Source: Mucilaginibacter paludis DSM 18603 (GTDB taxonomy: Bacteria > Bacteroidota > Bacteroidia > Sphingobacteriales > Sphingobacteriaceae). Taken from it: DNA of 64,000 nt. Every line of letters starts with the position of its first letter. Position 1 is the stretch's first letter. The DNA is taken from NCBI RefSeq assembly GCF_000166195.2, contig NZ_CM001403.1, positions 3,118,432 through 3,182,431 on the forward strand. The letters are read 5' to 3'. Position numbers and translations under genes: made by a program. Of the stretch, positions 45,279 through 54,421 are shown in pieces. The notes beneath the pieces were generated by a model, which saw only the letters and a list, made by a program, of their open reading frames with translations, was not told the DNA's origin and ran no database searches.

Positions 45279-46217
45279 ATGAAGATTGGCTTAGATATAA
45301 TGGGCGGCGACTACGCACCCCAGGCAACAGTTTTAGGTGCAATTGCGGCTTATGAAGCTTTATCAGAAAAAGAACAACTTGTTCTGATCGGGGATAAAGA
45401 AATTGCTGTCAGTATTCTTCAGGAAAATAATTTTAATCCAGACCACTTCGAGTATATACATACTACCGAAGTTATTGGTATGGGCGAGCATCCTACAAAA
45501 GCGGTTGTTCAAAAACCAAACTCCAGCATTAGTGTTGGGTTTCAATTGCTAAAGGAAGGTAATATCCAAACCTTTGCATCGGCAGGTAATACAGGCGCTA
45601 TGCTTGTAGGTTCACTGTTTAGTGTAAAGGCTATTCCGGGCGTTTTGCGGCCGGCCATGACGGCTATTGCTCCTAAGCTTAAAGGCGGCCTTAACATCCT
45701 GCTGGATGTTGGTGCCAATGCCGATTGTAAGCCAGAGCATTTGCTGCAGTTTGGCATTTTAGGAAGTTTGTTTGCCGAGTCAATTTACAACATTACCACC
45801 CCCAGGGTGGCGCTGATGAATATTGGCGAGGAAGAGGAAAAGGGCAATATACTAAGCCAGGCCACCTATCCGCTCATGAAACAAACACAATCATTTAATT
45901 TTGTGGGTAACGTGGAAGGACGCGATTTATTTGGTGACCATAGCGATGTTATCGTTTGCGATGGATTTACCGGAAACGTAGTGCTTAAAATGGCCGAATC
46001 CTTTTATGTAGTAGCTCTTAAAAAGAATTTTAAGGACGACTTTTTCGACAGGCTTAATTATGAACAATACGGAGGCAGCCCTATATTGGGTGTCAATGCC
46101 CCCGTTGTGGTTGGCCACGGTATCTCAACGCCGAAGGCAATAAAAAACATGGTTCTTCTATCCAGGGACATGGCCCAGAGCGGCCTTGTTGATAAAATCA
46201 AACAGGCCTTTCAATAA
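45279..46217 (+). CDS. plsX: Phosphate acyltransferase
   Basis: Converts acyl-ACP to acyl-phosphate for phospholipid synthesis; peripheral membrane enzyme of 312 aa. Motifs: GLDIMGGDYAPQATVLGA at the N-terminus, GAMLVGSLFSVK, LDVGANADCKPEHLLQFG, MNIGEEEEKGN and VCDGFTGNVVLKMAES. It continues the rpmF-plsX-fabH order, with 11 bp to fabH. Confidence 0.96.
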   Translation: MKIGLDIMGGDYAPQATVLGAIAAYEALSEKEQLVLIGDKEIAVSILQENNFNPDHFEYIHTTEVIGMGEHPTKAVVQKPNSSISVGFQLLKEGNIQTFASAGNTGAMLVGSLFSVKAIPGVLRPAMTAIAPKLKGGLNILLDVGANADCKPEHLLQFGILGSLFAESIYNITTPRVALMNIGEEEEKGNILSQATYPLMKQTQSFNFVGNVEGRDLFGDHSDVIVCDGFTGNVVLKMAESFYVVALKKNFKDDFFDRLNYEQYGGSPILGVNAPVVVGHGISTPKAIKNMVLLSRDMAQSGLVDKIKQAFQ

Positions 46218-46228
46218 ACAACAAATAA

Positions 46229-47218
46229 ATGAGTAAAATTCATGCTGCTATAACGGCTGTTGGGGGTTACGTACCAGATTACGTTTTAACAAACCAGGAG
46301 CTGGAAACCATGGTTGATACCAACGACGAATGGATTACCACCCGGACTGGAATTAAAGAACGCAGAATATTGAAGGGTGAAGGATCCGCTACATCCGATA
46401 TGGCTGTACCTGCTGTTAAGGAACTGCTGGAAAAAAGAAAAATCGGCGCAGATGAGATCGAACTCATTATTTTCTGCACATCCACTCCTGATATGCCTTT
46501 CCCGGCAACGGCTAACATATTAGCGGATAGGATTGGCGCCAAAAATGCATGGGGATATGATTTGAATGCTGCTTGTTCGGGCTTTATCTTTGGATTGGCA
46601 ACAGCTGCCGGTTTTATCGAGAGCGGAAAATACACCAAGGTTTTGGTAGTTGGTGCCGATAAAATGTCATCTATCATTAATTACGAAGACAGGGCAACCT
46701 GTATCATATTTGGTGATGGTGCCGGAGCGGCCCTGCTTGAACCCGATACCGAAGGCAACGGCATTATTGATTCCGTCTGTAAAACAGACGGCTCCGGACG
46801 CGCCTACCTTAACCAAAAAGCAGGCGGCTCGCTGCACCCTGCTACCCACGAAACGGTAGATAATAAAGAGCATTATGCTTTTCAGGAAGGCAGAACCGTA
46901 TTTAAGTTCGCCGTAACCAACATGGCCGAGGTAGCTGCCGAAGTAATGGAACGTAACGATATTGCGGCTGATGATGTTGCCTGGCTGGTACCCCATCAGG
47001 CCAATAAACGGATTATTGATGCAACTGCCATACGCACAGGTATCCCGACAGAAAGGGTAATGATTAACATACAAAAATACGGTAATACCACCAACGGCAC
47101 TATCCCGCTTTGTTTATGGGAATGGGAAGACAAGCTTAAAAAAGGCGATACGCTTATTTTGGCAGCATTTGGCGGTGGCTTTACATGGGGTTCCATTTAT
47201 TTAAAATGGGCCTATTAA
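46229..47218 (+). CDS. fabH: 3-oxoacyl-ACP synthase III
   Basis: Initiates fatty-acid synthesis by condensing acyl-CoA with malonyl-ACP; 329 aa. The catalytic triad is visible: Cys in DLNAACSGFIFGL, His in VPHQANKRII, and Asn in GNTTNGTIPL. The start gly-rich AAITAVGGYVPDYVLTN is typical. A GC-rich potential stem-loop (about 47234-47274) lies in the 196-bp gap before accB. Confidence 0.96.
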   Translation: MSKIHAAITAVGGYVPDYVLTNQELETMVDTNDEWITTRTGIKERRILKGEGSATSDMAVPAVKELLEKRKIGADEIELIIFCTSTPDMPFPATANILADRIGAKNAWGYDLNAACSGFIFGLATAAGFIESGKYTKVLVVGADKMSSIINYEDRATCIIFGDGAGAALLEPDTEGNGIIDSVCKTDGSGRAYLNQKAGGSLHPATHETVDNKEHYAFQEGRTVFKFAVTNMAEVAAEVMERNDIAADDVAWLVPHQANKRIIDATAIRTGIPTERVMINIQKYGNTTNGTIPLCLWEWEDKLKKGDTLILAAFGGGFTWGSIYLKWAY

Positions 47219-47414
47219 TAATGCAAAATGGCTTATGCCCCGGGGATTAAGGCCCCTGAGCGCGCCCGGGTGCATTTAAACATAATTAACTGAATTTTGT
47301 TGAATGTAAAATAACTGGTTATTAAAAATTTGCATATCAGCATATTTGTATATTCGCACATCAACATTCATGCACATTAACTAACAACTTATCCAACACC
47401 AATACACCTAATCA

Positions 47415-47882
47415 ATGGATATCAAACAAATTCAGGAACTTATCCGCTTCGTTGCCAAATCGGGCGTAAACGAAGTTGCAATTGAGCAACAGGATTTTAA
47501 GATCACAATAAAAACAAACCAGGCGCCAACCATCGTACACGCCAACGTACCTGTACAGGTTCCGGTTGCCGCCCCTGCCGTGGCTGCTCCTGCCGTTGAG
47601 ATTGCTCCGGCTGCATCAGCCCCCGTAGCTGACACTTCAAAATATATCACGGTAAAATCTCCGATGATTGGTACTTTTTACCGTTCAGCCGGCCCTGATA
47701 AACCGTTGTTTGTTAACGTGGGCGACGAGATCAATCCCGGCGATGTAATTTGTATCATTGAAGCGATGAAGCTTTTCAACGAAATTGAATCAGAAGTTTC
47801 TGGCCGTGTTGTTAAAATACTGGTTGATAATGCTTCGCCGGTTGAATATGATCAACCTTTATTCCTGGTTGAGCCTGTATAG
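47415..47882 (+). CDS. accB: Acetyl-CoA carboxylase biotin carboxyl carrier protein
   Basis: Biotin carrier of acetyl-CoA carboxylase, 155 aa. An N-terminal helical domain, an Ala/Pro/Val-rich linker (about 40-75) and a biotinyl domain with EAMKLFNEIES; the biotinylated Lys is residue 119, 36 residues from the C-terminus as expected. Phe follows AMKL where Met is common. It precedes accC by 139 bp. Confidence 0.95.
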   Translation: MDIKQIQELIRFVAKSGVNEVAIEQQDFKITIKTNQAPTIVHANVPVQVPVAAPAVAAPAVEIAPAASAPVADTSKYITVKSPMIGTFYRSAGPDKPLFVNVGDEINPGDVICIIEAMKLFNEIESEVSGRVVKILVDNASPVEYDQPLFLVEPV

Positions 47883-48021
47883 TAGGAGTTAGCGATTAAG
47901 TTATTGCTTATGAAGCCATTTTTTACTAAATGGCTTTGTAAATTATTCAATAACTTATTAAACAGTAGCTCAGTAACCCAATAACTAAAACATGACCACC
48001 AACTCATCAACTAATGATAGG

Positions 48022-49365
48022 ATGTTTAAAAAAATACTGATTGCCAACCGCGGTGAAATAGCTCTGCGAATTATCCGCACCTGTAAAGAAATGGGGATTA
48101 AAACCGTAGCTGTATACTCTACTGCCGACCGCGACAGTCTGCATGTGCGCTTTGCTGATGAGGCTGTATGCATAGGCCCGCCGCCAAGCCGCGATTCTTA
48201 TTTAAACATTCCCAATATTATCTCTGCTGCCGAATTAACCAACGCCGATGCTATCCATCCGGGTTATGGTTTTCTGTCAGAAAATGCTAAATTCTCGGCT
48301 ATTTGCGCTGAGTACAATATTAAATTTATCGGCGCCACTGCCGATCAGATCAACGCCATGGGCGATAAGGCTTCGGCCAAGGCCACAATGGAAAAAGCCG
48401 GCGTACCTACTATCCCGGGTTCAAAAGGCTTACTTAGCGATGTTAAAGAAGGTATCAGCATAGCTAATAAGGTAGGCTATCCCGTGATACTTAAAGCAAC
48501 TGCCGGTGGCGGTGGCCGCGGTATGCGTGTAGTTTGGCAAGATAGTGAGTTTGAGGCCGCATGGGATTCTGCCCGTGCCGAATCGGGCGCTGCCTTTGGC
48601 AATGACGGCCTTTACCTCGAAAAATATGTTGTTGACCCCCGCCACATCGAAATCCAGGTAGTTGGCGATCAATATGGCAAGGTTTGCCACTTATCTGAGC
48701 GCGATTGCTCTATCCAGCGTCGTCACCAAAAATTGGTTGAAGAATCTCCTTCGCCGTTTATGACCGAAAAGCTTCGCAAAAAAATGGGCGAGGCTGCTAT
48801 TAAAGGCGCCAAAGCTGTAAGATATGAAGGTGCAGGTACAGTAGAATTTTTGGTTGATAAAGATCGTAATTTCTATTTCATGGAAATGAATACCCGGATC
48901 CAGGTAGAGCACCCGGTAACCGAAGAGGTAATCAATTTCGACCTGATTAAAGAGCAAATCAAGGTAGCATCTGGGGTGCCTATCTCCGGTAAAAACTACG
49001 AGCCAACCATGCACGCCATAGAATGCCGTATTAACGCCGAAGATCCGTTTAATAACTTCAGGCCATCGCCAGGTAAGATTACAAATTTCCACTCTCCGGG
49101 TGGCCATGGTGTACGCATCGATACACATGTTTATACCGGCTATGTGATACCGCCCAATTACGACTCGATGATAGCCAAGGTAATTTGCGTGGCGCAAACC
49201 CGCGAAGAGGCTTTAAGCACCATGGAGCGAGCCCTGAGCGAATTTGTGATAGAGGGAGTTAAAACAACCATCCCTTTCCATCTTAAACTTTTAAAGGATC
49301 CAAACTTCAGGGCAGGTAATTTCACTACCAAGTTCATGGAAACTTTCGAATATTCTGAAGATTAA
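48022..49365 (+). CDS. accC: Acetyl-CoA carboxylase, biotin carboxylase subunit
   Basis: ATP-grasp enzyme carboxylating biotin on AccB; 447 aa. The start at 48022 ([16 protein letters not shown]) matches the normal family N-terminus; an ATG at 47992 would add ten unlikely residues. Motifs: GGGGRGMR (ATP loop), [36 protein letters not shown] with the catalytic Glu and Arg. A terminator follows, inside which the tatC -7 element lies. Confidence 0.96.
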   Translation: MFKKILIANRGEIALRIIRTCKEMGIKTVAVYSTADRDSLHVRFADEAVCIGPPPSRDSYLNIPNIISAAELTNADAIHPGYGFLSENAKFSAICAEYNIKFIGATADQINAMGDKASAKATMEKAGVPTIPGSKGLLSDVKEGISIANKVGYPVILKATAGGGGRGMRVVWQDSEFEAAWDSARAESGAAFGNDGLYLEKYVVDPRHIEIQVVGDQYGKVCHLSERDCSIQRRHQKLVEESPSPFMTEKLRKKMGEAAIKGAKAVRYEGAGTVEFLVDKDRNFYFMEMNTRIQVEHPVTEEVINFDLIKEQIKVASGVPISGKNYEPTMHAIECRINAEDPFNNFRPSPGKITNFHSPGGHGVRIDTHVYTGYVIPPNYDSMIAKVICVAQTREEALSTMERALSEFVIEGVKTTIPFHLKLLKDPNFRAGNFTTKFMETFEYSED

Positions 49366-49395
49366 GGAAACTGTTAGTATAACTTAAACCGTAAG

Positions 49396-49443
49396 TACCA
49401 TTCTACGTTATAATATTATAATAAGAATGGTATTTTTGTTTTA
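49396..49443 (+). terminator. accC terminator overlapping a promoter element for tatC
   Basis: TACCATTCT (49396-49404) pairs with AGAATGGTA (49424-49432), then TTTTTGTTTT. The octamer TATTTTTG at 49431-49438, formed by the stem end and T-tract, also fits the -7 consensus and lies 11 bp before the tatC ATG. Confidence 0.7.
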
Positions 49444-49449
49444 CACACT

Positions 49450-50316
49450 ATGAGCGATAATAAAATTTTAAATGCCATCAGAGGCAAAGGAAAAAACCTT
49501 GAAGGCGAGATGTCGTTTTTTGATCATCTGGAAGTATTAAGGTGGCATTTAATCCGGGCGGCGGTATCTATCCTCGTTTTTGGTGGACTGGCATTTTACT
49601 TTTTCGACCAGATTTGGGATACCGTTATTATGGGCCCCAAAAAGCCCGACTTTTTTACCTACCGGATGATGTGTAAACTGGGCCAGTTAATGCACAGCGA
49701 TGGGATGTGTATTACCGAGATTCCCGGCAAAATTATCAATACCGAAATGGCTGGTCAGTTTTCGTTACAAATTAACGCGGCGCTCATTATGGGTATTACA
49801 CTGGGCTTCCCTTATCTGCTGTGGGAAATATGGTCGTTTGTAAAACCAGCCCTTTTAGAAAAGGAGCGTAAAGCTGCCGGAGGTTTTGTATTTTATGCCT
49901 CGCTATTGTTCTTTTTAGGCATATTGTTTGGATATTTTGTGGTAGCCCCGCTGTCTATACACTTTTTAACCAACTACCAAATCAGTCCCGAAATCCAAAA
50001 CACTTTTACTATTGACTCTTATTTAACATCGGTAGCTACCTTGACTTTGGTGAGCGGTGTGGTTTTTCAGCTCCCCATCATTATTTTTGTACTGGCAACT
50101 ATAGGTATTGTTACTGCTAAATTTATGCGCGAAAAGCGCCGCTACGCTATCATTATCATCCTCATTATTGCTATGCTGGTAACGCCAACTCCTGATGTTA
50201 CTACCATGATTGTGATCAGCATCCCGCTATTTGGGCTTTACGAAGTAAGTATATCGGTTGCAGGCCGTGTTGAAAAAAGAAAACTGATTAAAGAAAAAGA
50301 GTTTTTTAATGCCTAA
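49450..50316 (+). CDS. tatC: Sec-independent protein translocase subunit TatC
   Basis: Membrane receptor for twin-arginine signal peptides; 288 aa with six predicted transmembrane helices. Family landmarks: MSFFDHLEVLRWHLIRAA at the N-terminus, FPYLLWEIWSFVKPALLEKERK (conserved Pro and Glu) and a C-terminal PDVTTMIVISIPLFGLYE. An insertion (about 60-100, DFFTYRMMCKLGQLMHSDGMCITE) is typical of Bacteroidota TatC. The rpiB gene follows after 10 bp. Confidence 0.95.
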   Translation: MSDNKILNAIRGKGKNLEGEMSFFDHLEVLRWHLIRAAVSILVFGGLAFYFFDQIWDTVIMGPKKPDFFTYRMMCKLGQLMHSDGMCITEIPGKIINTEMAGQFSLQINAALIMGITLGFPYLLWEIWSFVKPALLEKERKAAGGFVFYASLLFFLGILFGYFVVAPLSIHFLTNYQISPEIQNTFTIDSYLTSVATLTLVSGVVFQLPIIIFVLATIGIVTAKFMREKRRYAIIIILIIAMLVTPTPDVTTMIVISIPLFGLYEVSISVAGRVEKRKLIKEKEFFNA

Positions 50317-50326
50317 CCACTTATAA

Positions 50327-50761
50327 ATGATGAACGATTTAAAGATAGCTATCGGTGCAGACCATGCCGGTTTTAGCTATAAAGAAGCTTTTTTAAAATC
50401 CTTAAACGTAAAAGAGCTAAAAGATTTTGGCACGTATGATGCCGCATCGGTAGACTATCCCGACTTTGCGCATCCGGTGGCAACCGCCGTTGAAAATGGT
50501 GATTTTGATTTAGGAATTTTGATCTGCGGAAGCGCCAATGGTGTGGCCATTACCGCTAATAAACACCAGGGAATCCGCGCAGCTATTTGCTGGAACGAAG
50601 AGCTGGCATCCCTGGCGCGCAAGCATAACAATGCCAACATTGTATGTATTCCAGAGCGCTTCGTATCTTTTGATATGGCTCAAAAAATTGTAGAAACTTT
50701 TTTTAATACCGAGTTTGAAGGCGGCAGACATGCTAACCGGGTTGGAAAAATATCGTGTTAA
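50327..50761 (+). CDS. rpiB: Ribose-5-phosphate isomerase B
   Basis: Sugar-phosphate isomerase of the RpiB/LacAB family, interconverting ribulose-5-P and ribose-5-P; 144 aa. Motifs: GADHAGFSYKEA, YPDFAHPVA, LICGSANGVAITANKHQGIRAA (catalytic Cys in ICGSANG), and KHNNANIVCIPERFV. Start ATG 50327; a second ATG directly follows. Probably co-transcribed with tatC. Confidence 0.95.
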   Translation: MMNDLKIAIGADHAGFSYKEAFLKSLNVKELKDFGTYDAASVDYPDFAHPVATAVENGDFDLGILICGSANGVAITANKHQGIRAAICWNEELASLARKHNNANIVCIPERFVSFDMAQKIVETFFNTEFEGGRHANRVGKISC

Positions 50762-50811
50762 ATTTCAGTGGAGATTTAAATGTAACAAGGCCCGCCGATA
50801 AAGTTAACTCA

Positions 50812-50855
50812 AGCCAGTTCACTAAAACAGATCTCCAGATGGTGGTGAACTGGCT
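50812..50855. terminator. Perfect 11-bp stem between convergent rpiB and ssb
   Basis: AGCCAGTTCAC (50812-50822) pairs with GTGAACTGGCT (50845-50855), loop 22 bp. There is no T-tract. It may terminate both convergent transcripts or act as a REP-like palindrome. Confidence 0.55.
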
Positions 50856-50893
50856 ACCAATCTGCAAAATGAAGATCAATACTGGGCAGGAAA

Positions 50894-51277
50894 TTATCTT
50901 TCAAGCGAATTGATATCTTCGTCAAAAACAAACTCTTCTTCAAAATCGCTGTTTCTTCCTAATAGGGTAAAGCTTTCGGCCACTACTTCGGTAACGTATT
51001 TTTTAATGCCGTTTTTGTCATCGAATGATCTTGTCCGGATTTTTCCCTCCAGATAAACTAACTTACCTTTTTTAAGCAATTTTGAAGCCGCATCAGCTAA
51101 GGCGCGCCACATTACAACGTTGTGCCATTCGGTTTGTTCAACCCGCTTACCATCTTTGTTAAAAAACTCGGTGGTTGCCAACGGAAAACTTGCAACGGCA
51201 ACATTGCCCGTAAGGTATCTAAAATCGGGATCCTTTCCTAAGTGCCCCACTAAAACAGCTTTATTTATTCCAGACAT
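50894..51277 (-). CDS. ssb: Single-stranded DNA-binding protein, short form
   Basis: OB-fold SSB of 127 aa: MSGINKAVLVGHLGKDPDFRYLTGNVAVASFPLATTE, EWHNVVMWRALADAASKLLKKGKLVYLEGKI are typical. The usual acidic C-terminal tip DDDIPF that binds partner proteins is absent; it ends FVFDEDINSLER, acidic but without the Pro-Phe. It may be a secondary SSB paralogue. No replication genes adjoin. Confidence 0.92.
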   Translation of the reverse strand: MSGINKAVLVGHLGKDPDFRYLTGNVAVASFPLATTEFFNKDGKRVEQTEWHNVVMWRALADAASKLLKKGKLVYLEGKIRTRSFDDKNGIKKYVTEVVAESFTLLGRNSDFEEEFVFDEDINSLER

Positions 51278-52026
51278 GTTATTATGTATAGTTAAGTAAT
51301 GTACTTATTGGTTAGAATTATGGATTGATAACGTGTTTCATACTATTTATTAGATCGGATATCCTTTAAACATTGTAATTAGTAACTCAAGGGTGCAGTT
51401 TTCAAAAATTTCAATACCGGGGCACCCTCAAATAGAGCCGTTTAACCGGCCTTTTGTGCATCGTTTCTATTCGATGTCAATGTTCATCCTCCTTACTCAG
51501 CCTCAAATTTAATACATGGGCATCAATCATGTTTTCATCATTGGCTTCCATTAGTTACCGCTCTTTCCTTGAACTGGTTTAACCCCAAACCCATATAGCC
51601 GCGTATATCTTCAATATTTTTAGTCCTGATATACAAATACATTAAATGTTTACTGCCCAAGATGCTGTGCTAATTGAGGGGAAAGTGCTGGGGCTTATAA
51701 AGGGCCCATCAACTTAATACAAATTTAAAATAAAACGATTGCCGACAATTGTGGAAACTACGTAATCAGCCGGTGGAAACTACTGATTAATTGCCACAAA
51801 TCAATTTTATACAATAAGCCACAGCTTTGCAAACACCATTTATACCTATAGTCGTTACAGATTTCAGTAGCAACTTCGTCAAAAGCAATGTTCATTAAAT
51901 TTGAGAACTTAACCAGGCTATTGTGGCAGATGGATAACTTTAAACAACCTTATTATTCAACATTCTATATCATAATAGGGAACGCCATCCCTTTGCCTAT
52001 ACTATTTAATTTACCTGGTGTATCCT
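51278..52026. other. Gene-free gap
   Basis: About 750 bp with no recognised gene. Two short overlapping open frames occur on the minus strand around 51500-51645 (34 and 24 codons, the second starting inside the end of the first), which may be a decayed gene. Nothing else is identifiable. Confidence 0.4.
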
Positions 52027-52917
52027 CTAAAAAACTACAGAACTGCCCACGTACGGAAACACCAACAACGGAATTTCGGTATGTTTAGCTAAATTTTTAG
52101 TATAACTTTCTTTAAATATCCGGTCGAGCAAATCATGTTTTCGATGCACCATTGCTATCATTTGTATTTGCCTGTGCTCAACAATCCAACTGAGGCCCTT
52201 GTCAACATCGGTGCTTTTTACATCCCTGTAATAAATGTGAGGGTAATCTACTTTGTCCGAAATGCCGCTTAAAAAGTTGCTTACCTTTTGTTGATACTCT
52301 TTGTTATGATGCTTGCCGTCCATTACGTGTACAATTAAAATTTCGGCATTAAACTCGCGTGCCAGGCTTGCCAGCGAGTGTATTACTTCAATATCTTCCT
52401 CACTTAAATCAGTTGCAAAAGCAATACTGCGTAAGCTTGTAAACTGGGCCTTGCCGGGCATTAACAATAGCGGAAAACTTGCCTTATCAATCATATCCTG
52501 ACTAACACTGCCGGCAAAAAAACTATTGATTCCGGTAGCGCCCCACAAACCCATAACTACCATAGTGATCTTTTCATCAGTCACCAAATCGCGAACGGCG
52601 TCCATTACCGATCCGGCTTTGCAACAATAGGTAAGGTTAGGTTCAAAAACCGCTACAGATGCGGGCTCATTTTTTAACGATTGCTCGAGCGATAATCTTT
52701 TTGCCAGTATCCTTAATTCCTGGTCTGTTGTTTCTTTAACAGACGAGTAATCGTCGTGTGGCCAAACCAACTGTTCCGTTATCCGTGTTTTGGCCTTTTC
52801 ATTAATCGCGCTGCATAGCTTTACATCGGCATGCATATATCTGGCTAAATTTAGTGCGTACCTGGCTGCGTTATCTGCTGCCGGCGAAAAATCGGTGGGT
52901 ACCAAAATCGTTTTCAT
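52027..52917 (-). CDS. Universal stress protein, tandem-domain
   Basis: Protein of 296 aa with two UspA domains (about 1-145 and 150-296). The first shows ILVPTDFSPAADNAARYALNLA and the nucleotide-loop VMGLWGATGINSFFAGSVSQDMI; the second has IAFATDLSEEDIEVIHSLASLA, a more degenerate loop (MVHRKHDLLDRIFKESYTKNLAKH). ATG 52917 is used, since the upstream alternative is TTG. This architecture is common in Bacteroidota and differs from the single-domain protein at 27200. Confidence 0.92.
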   Translation of the reverse strand: MKTILVPTDFSPAADNAARYALNLARYMHADVKLCSAINEKAKTRITEQLVWPHDDYSSVKETTDQELRILAKRLSLEQSLKNEPASVAVFEPNLTYCCKAGSVMDAVRDLVTDEKITMVVMGLWGATGINSFFAGSVSQDMIDKASFPLLLMPGKAQFTSLRSIAFATDLSEEDIEVIHSLASLAREFNAEILIVHVMDGKHHNKEYQQKVSNFLSGISDKVDYPHIYYRDVKSTDVDKGLSWIVEHRQIQMIAMVHRKHDLLDRIFKESYTKNLAKHTEIPLLVFPYVGSSVVF

Positions 52918-53113
52918 AACCAAGTTTTAATTGCTATACAAATCTTACAAATCAATAATTGTCAAACAATGATATTAATCACGGTTATTTATGACTATCA
53001 TTTGATGAAACTTGGTTAAGCACAGATATCCGCCCGGATAAAATAACTTTAGTAGATGAAGATTTGATTAGAGAGACTTGCGCAAATGTTAGGCAACGGT
53101 GATATAACGGTTT

Positions 53114-53200
53114 GGGCGTGTCCCTCCTCCGTCGGGCCGTGCTTTACGCTCATACGCGCAGGTCTTAACCGCGGGGCCGGTATCCGCTGCAATCACTCAC
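53114..53200. repeat. Dispersed GC-rich intergenic repeat
   Basis: Begins GGGCGTGTCCCTCCTCC and contains GTCGGGC, CATACGCGCAGGTCTTAACCGC and TATCCGCTGCAATC. From memory, closely similar blocks recur in intergenic regions across Bacteroidota. Not coding. It stands out in base composition from the A+T-rich flanks (52924-53311 otherwise holds nothing recognised). Confidence 0.45.
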
Positions 53201-53311
53201 GTAAAAAAGGTTAGGATAATTAGAATTTTGATATGATGGATCAACACGATATACCTGTTTTGACAGGTTGCGTCCTGCTAAGCAACAATTAAAACAGAAA
53301 GCCCGGCAAGA

Positions 53312-53628
53312 TAGTTCAAGAACCTACCCTTACAGCCGTTCAATTTCCTCCACAGAAAGTTTGGTGAATTTATTAATCTGCTCAACAGAAAAGCCGTCCT
53401 TTTTCATTTCAGCGGCAATAGCGAGTGATTTACGATATTCACCTTCCTCCCTACCTTCTTCACGACCTTTTACTTCGCCTTTACGGTAAAGAAAATCTTT
53501 TTCTTCCTTAAAAAACTTGGTTATAGTTTCCATCGCTTTTTCAAATTGTTGTTCAACACTGCTGCGCAACTGTACAAATATACGCAATTGTTTAAAATAC
53601 CGGCTTTCTGCAAAGTCACCTTTGGTAA
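53312..53628 (-). pseudogene. Truncated duplicate of the Rpn nuclease gene 3' end
   Basis: Base-for-base identical to 54105-54421 over 317 bp. It holds the last ~99 codons of the Rpn-family gene (down to the stop at 53330-53332) with no 5' part; upstream sequence diverges abruptly after 53628. No start codon or domain for nuclease activity remains. It and the full gene flank the antitoxin/PIN pair as a direct repeat. Confidence 0.9.
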
Positions 53629-53693
53629 TTTGTAATGTATGTTATGTAGTGGAATTCATTATTTTTGTATTGATACATTATTAAGAATCAACC

Positions 53694-53900
53694 ATGAGCA
53701 CTTTAAATTACCCTCTAACCAATGCGCAGATAGAGTTGATGAAATTATTCGGCACCAACCTTTCAGCAAATGACCTGCAAGAATTAAAACAATTACTTTC
53801 GCAATTTTTTGCCGATAAAGCAATCAAAGAAGCTGATGATTTATGGGATAAAAAAGGGCTTACTAATGATGATATGGATCAAAGGCTGAATGGAAAATAA
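53694..53900 (+). CDS. Antitoxin-like protein preceding a PIN toxin fragment
   Basis: Small protein of 68 aa (STLNYPLTNAQIELMKLFG...), predicted all-helical, rich in acidic residues, ending DDMDQRLNGK. In Bacteroidota such proteins commonly sit directly upstream of PIN-domain VapC-like toxins, and here the next frame overlaps its end by 11 bp. The assignment as antitoxin rests on that arrangement. Its toxin partner is truncated, so it is likely an orphan. Confidence 0.7.
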   Translation: MSTLNYPLTNAQIELMKLFGTNLSANDLQELKQLLSQFFADKAIKEADDLWDKKGLTNDDMDQRLNGK

Positions 53901-54051
53901 CAAAAATTTAACCGTTGTTATTGATACAAATGTTTTGCTGGTGTCCATATCAAGCCGTTCTAAATATCCCTGGTTATACCAAGAGTTGCTGAAGGCAAAA
54001 CTCCGCATAGCGCTTACCGACGAGATTTTATTAGAATATGAGGAAAGATAA
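53890..54051 (+). pseudogene. Truncated PIN-domain toxin
   Basis: 53 codons beginning MENNKNLTVVIDTNVLLVSIS, where VIDTNVLL is the first acidic motif of PIN ribonucleases (Asp), followed by LTDEILLEYEE with the conserved Glu. The frame stops at TAA 54049-54051 where a full protein would run to ~130 residues; catalytic Asp residues of the C-terminal half are missing. The Rpn-gene copy starts 54 bp later, so the deletion probably accompanied that rearrangement. Confidence 0.85.
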
Positions 54052-54104
54052 GCAAGCACTGGAGTAATCAGGTTGCGCTAAATGTCATTAGAGCACTTAC
54101 AGAT

Positions 54105-54421
54105 TAGTTCAAGAACCTACCCTTACAGCCGTTCAATTTCCTCCACAGAAAGTTTGGTGAATTTATTAATCTGCTCAACAGAAAAGCCGTCCTTTTTCAT
54201 TTCAGCGGCAATAGCGAGTGATTTACGATATTCACCTTCCTCCCTACCTTCTTCACGACCTTTTACTTCGCCTTTACGGTAAAGAAAATCTTTTTCTTCC
54301 TTAAAAAACTTGGTTATAGTTTCCATCGCTTTTTCAAATTGTTGTTCAACACTGCTGCGCAACTGTACAAATATACGCAATTGTTTAAAATACCGGCTTT
54401 CTGCAAAGTCACCTTTGGTAA
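54105..54421. repeat. 317-bp exact direct repeat (second copy, inside Rpn gene)
   Basis: Identical to 53312-53628 from TAGTTCAAGAACC through TTTGGTAA, an offset of 793 bp. Complete identity indicates a recent event. Confidence 0.9.

Noticed and set aside
51888-52088. A 66-codon open frame on the plus strand
   Set aside because: It overlaps the end of the UspA gene, has no recognisable motif and weak initiation context.
53114-53200. tRNA or structural RNA gene
   Set aside because: No cloverleaf, T-loop GTTCGAATC or CCA end could be drawn; it fits better as a dispersed repeat.
53330-53587. A separate 85-aa coding gene
   Set aside because: It is identical to the C-terminus of the Rpn protein and has no start or domain of its own; it is a truncated duplicate.
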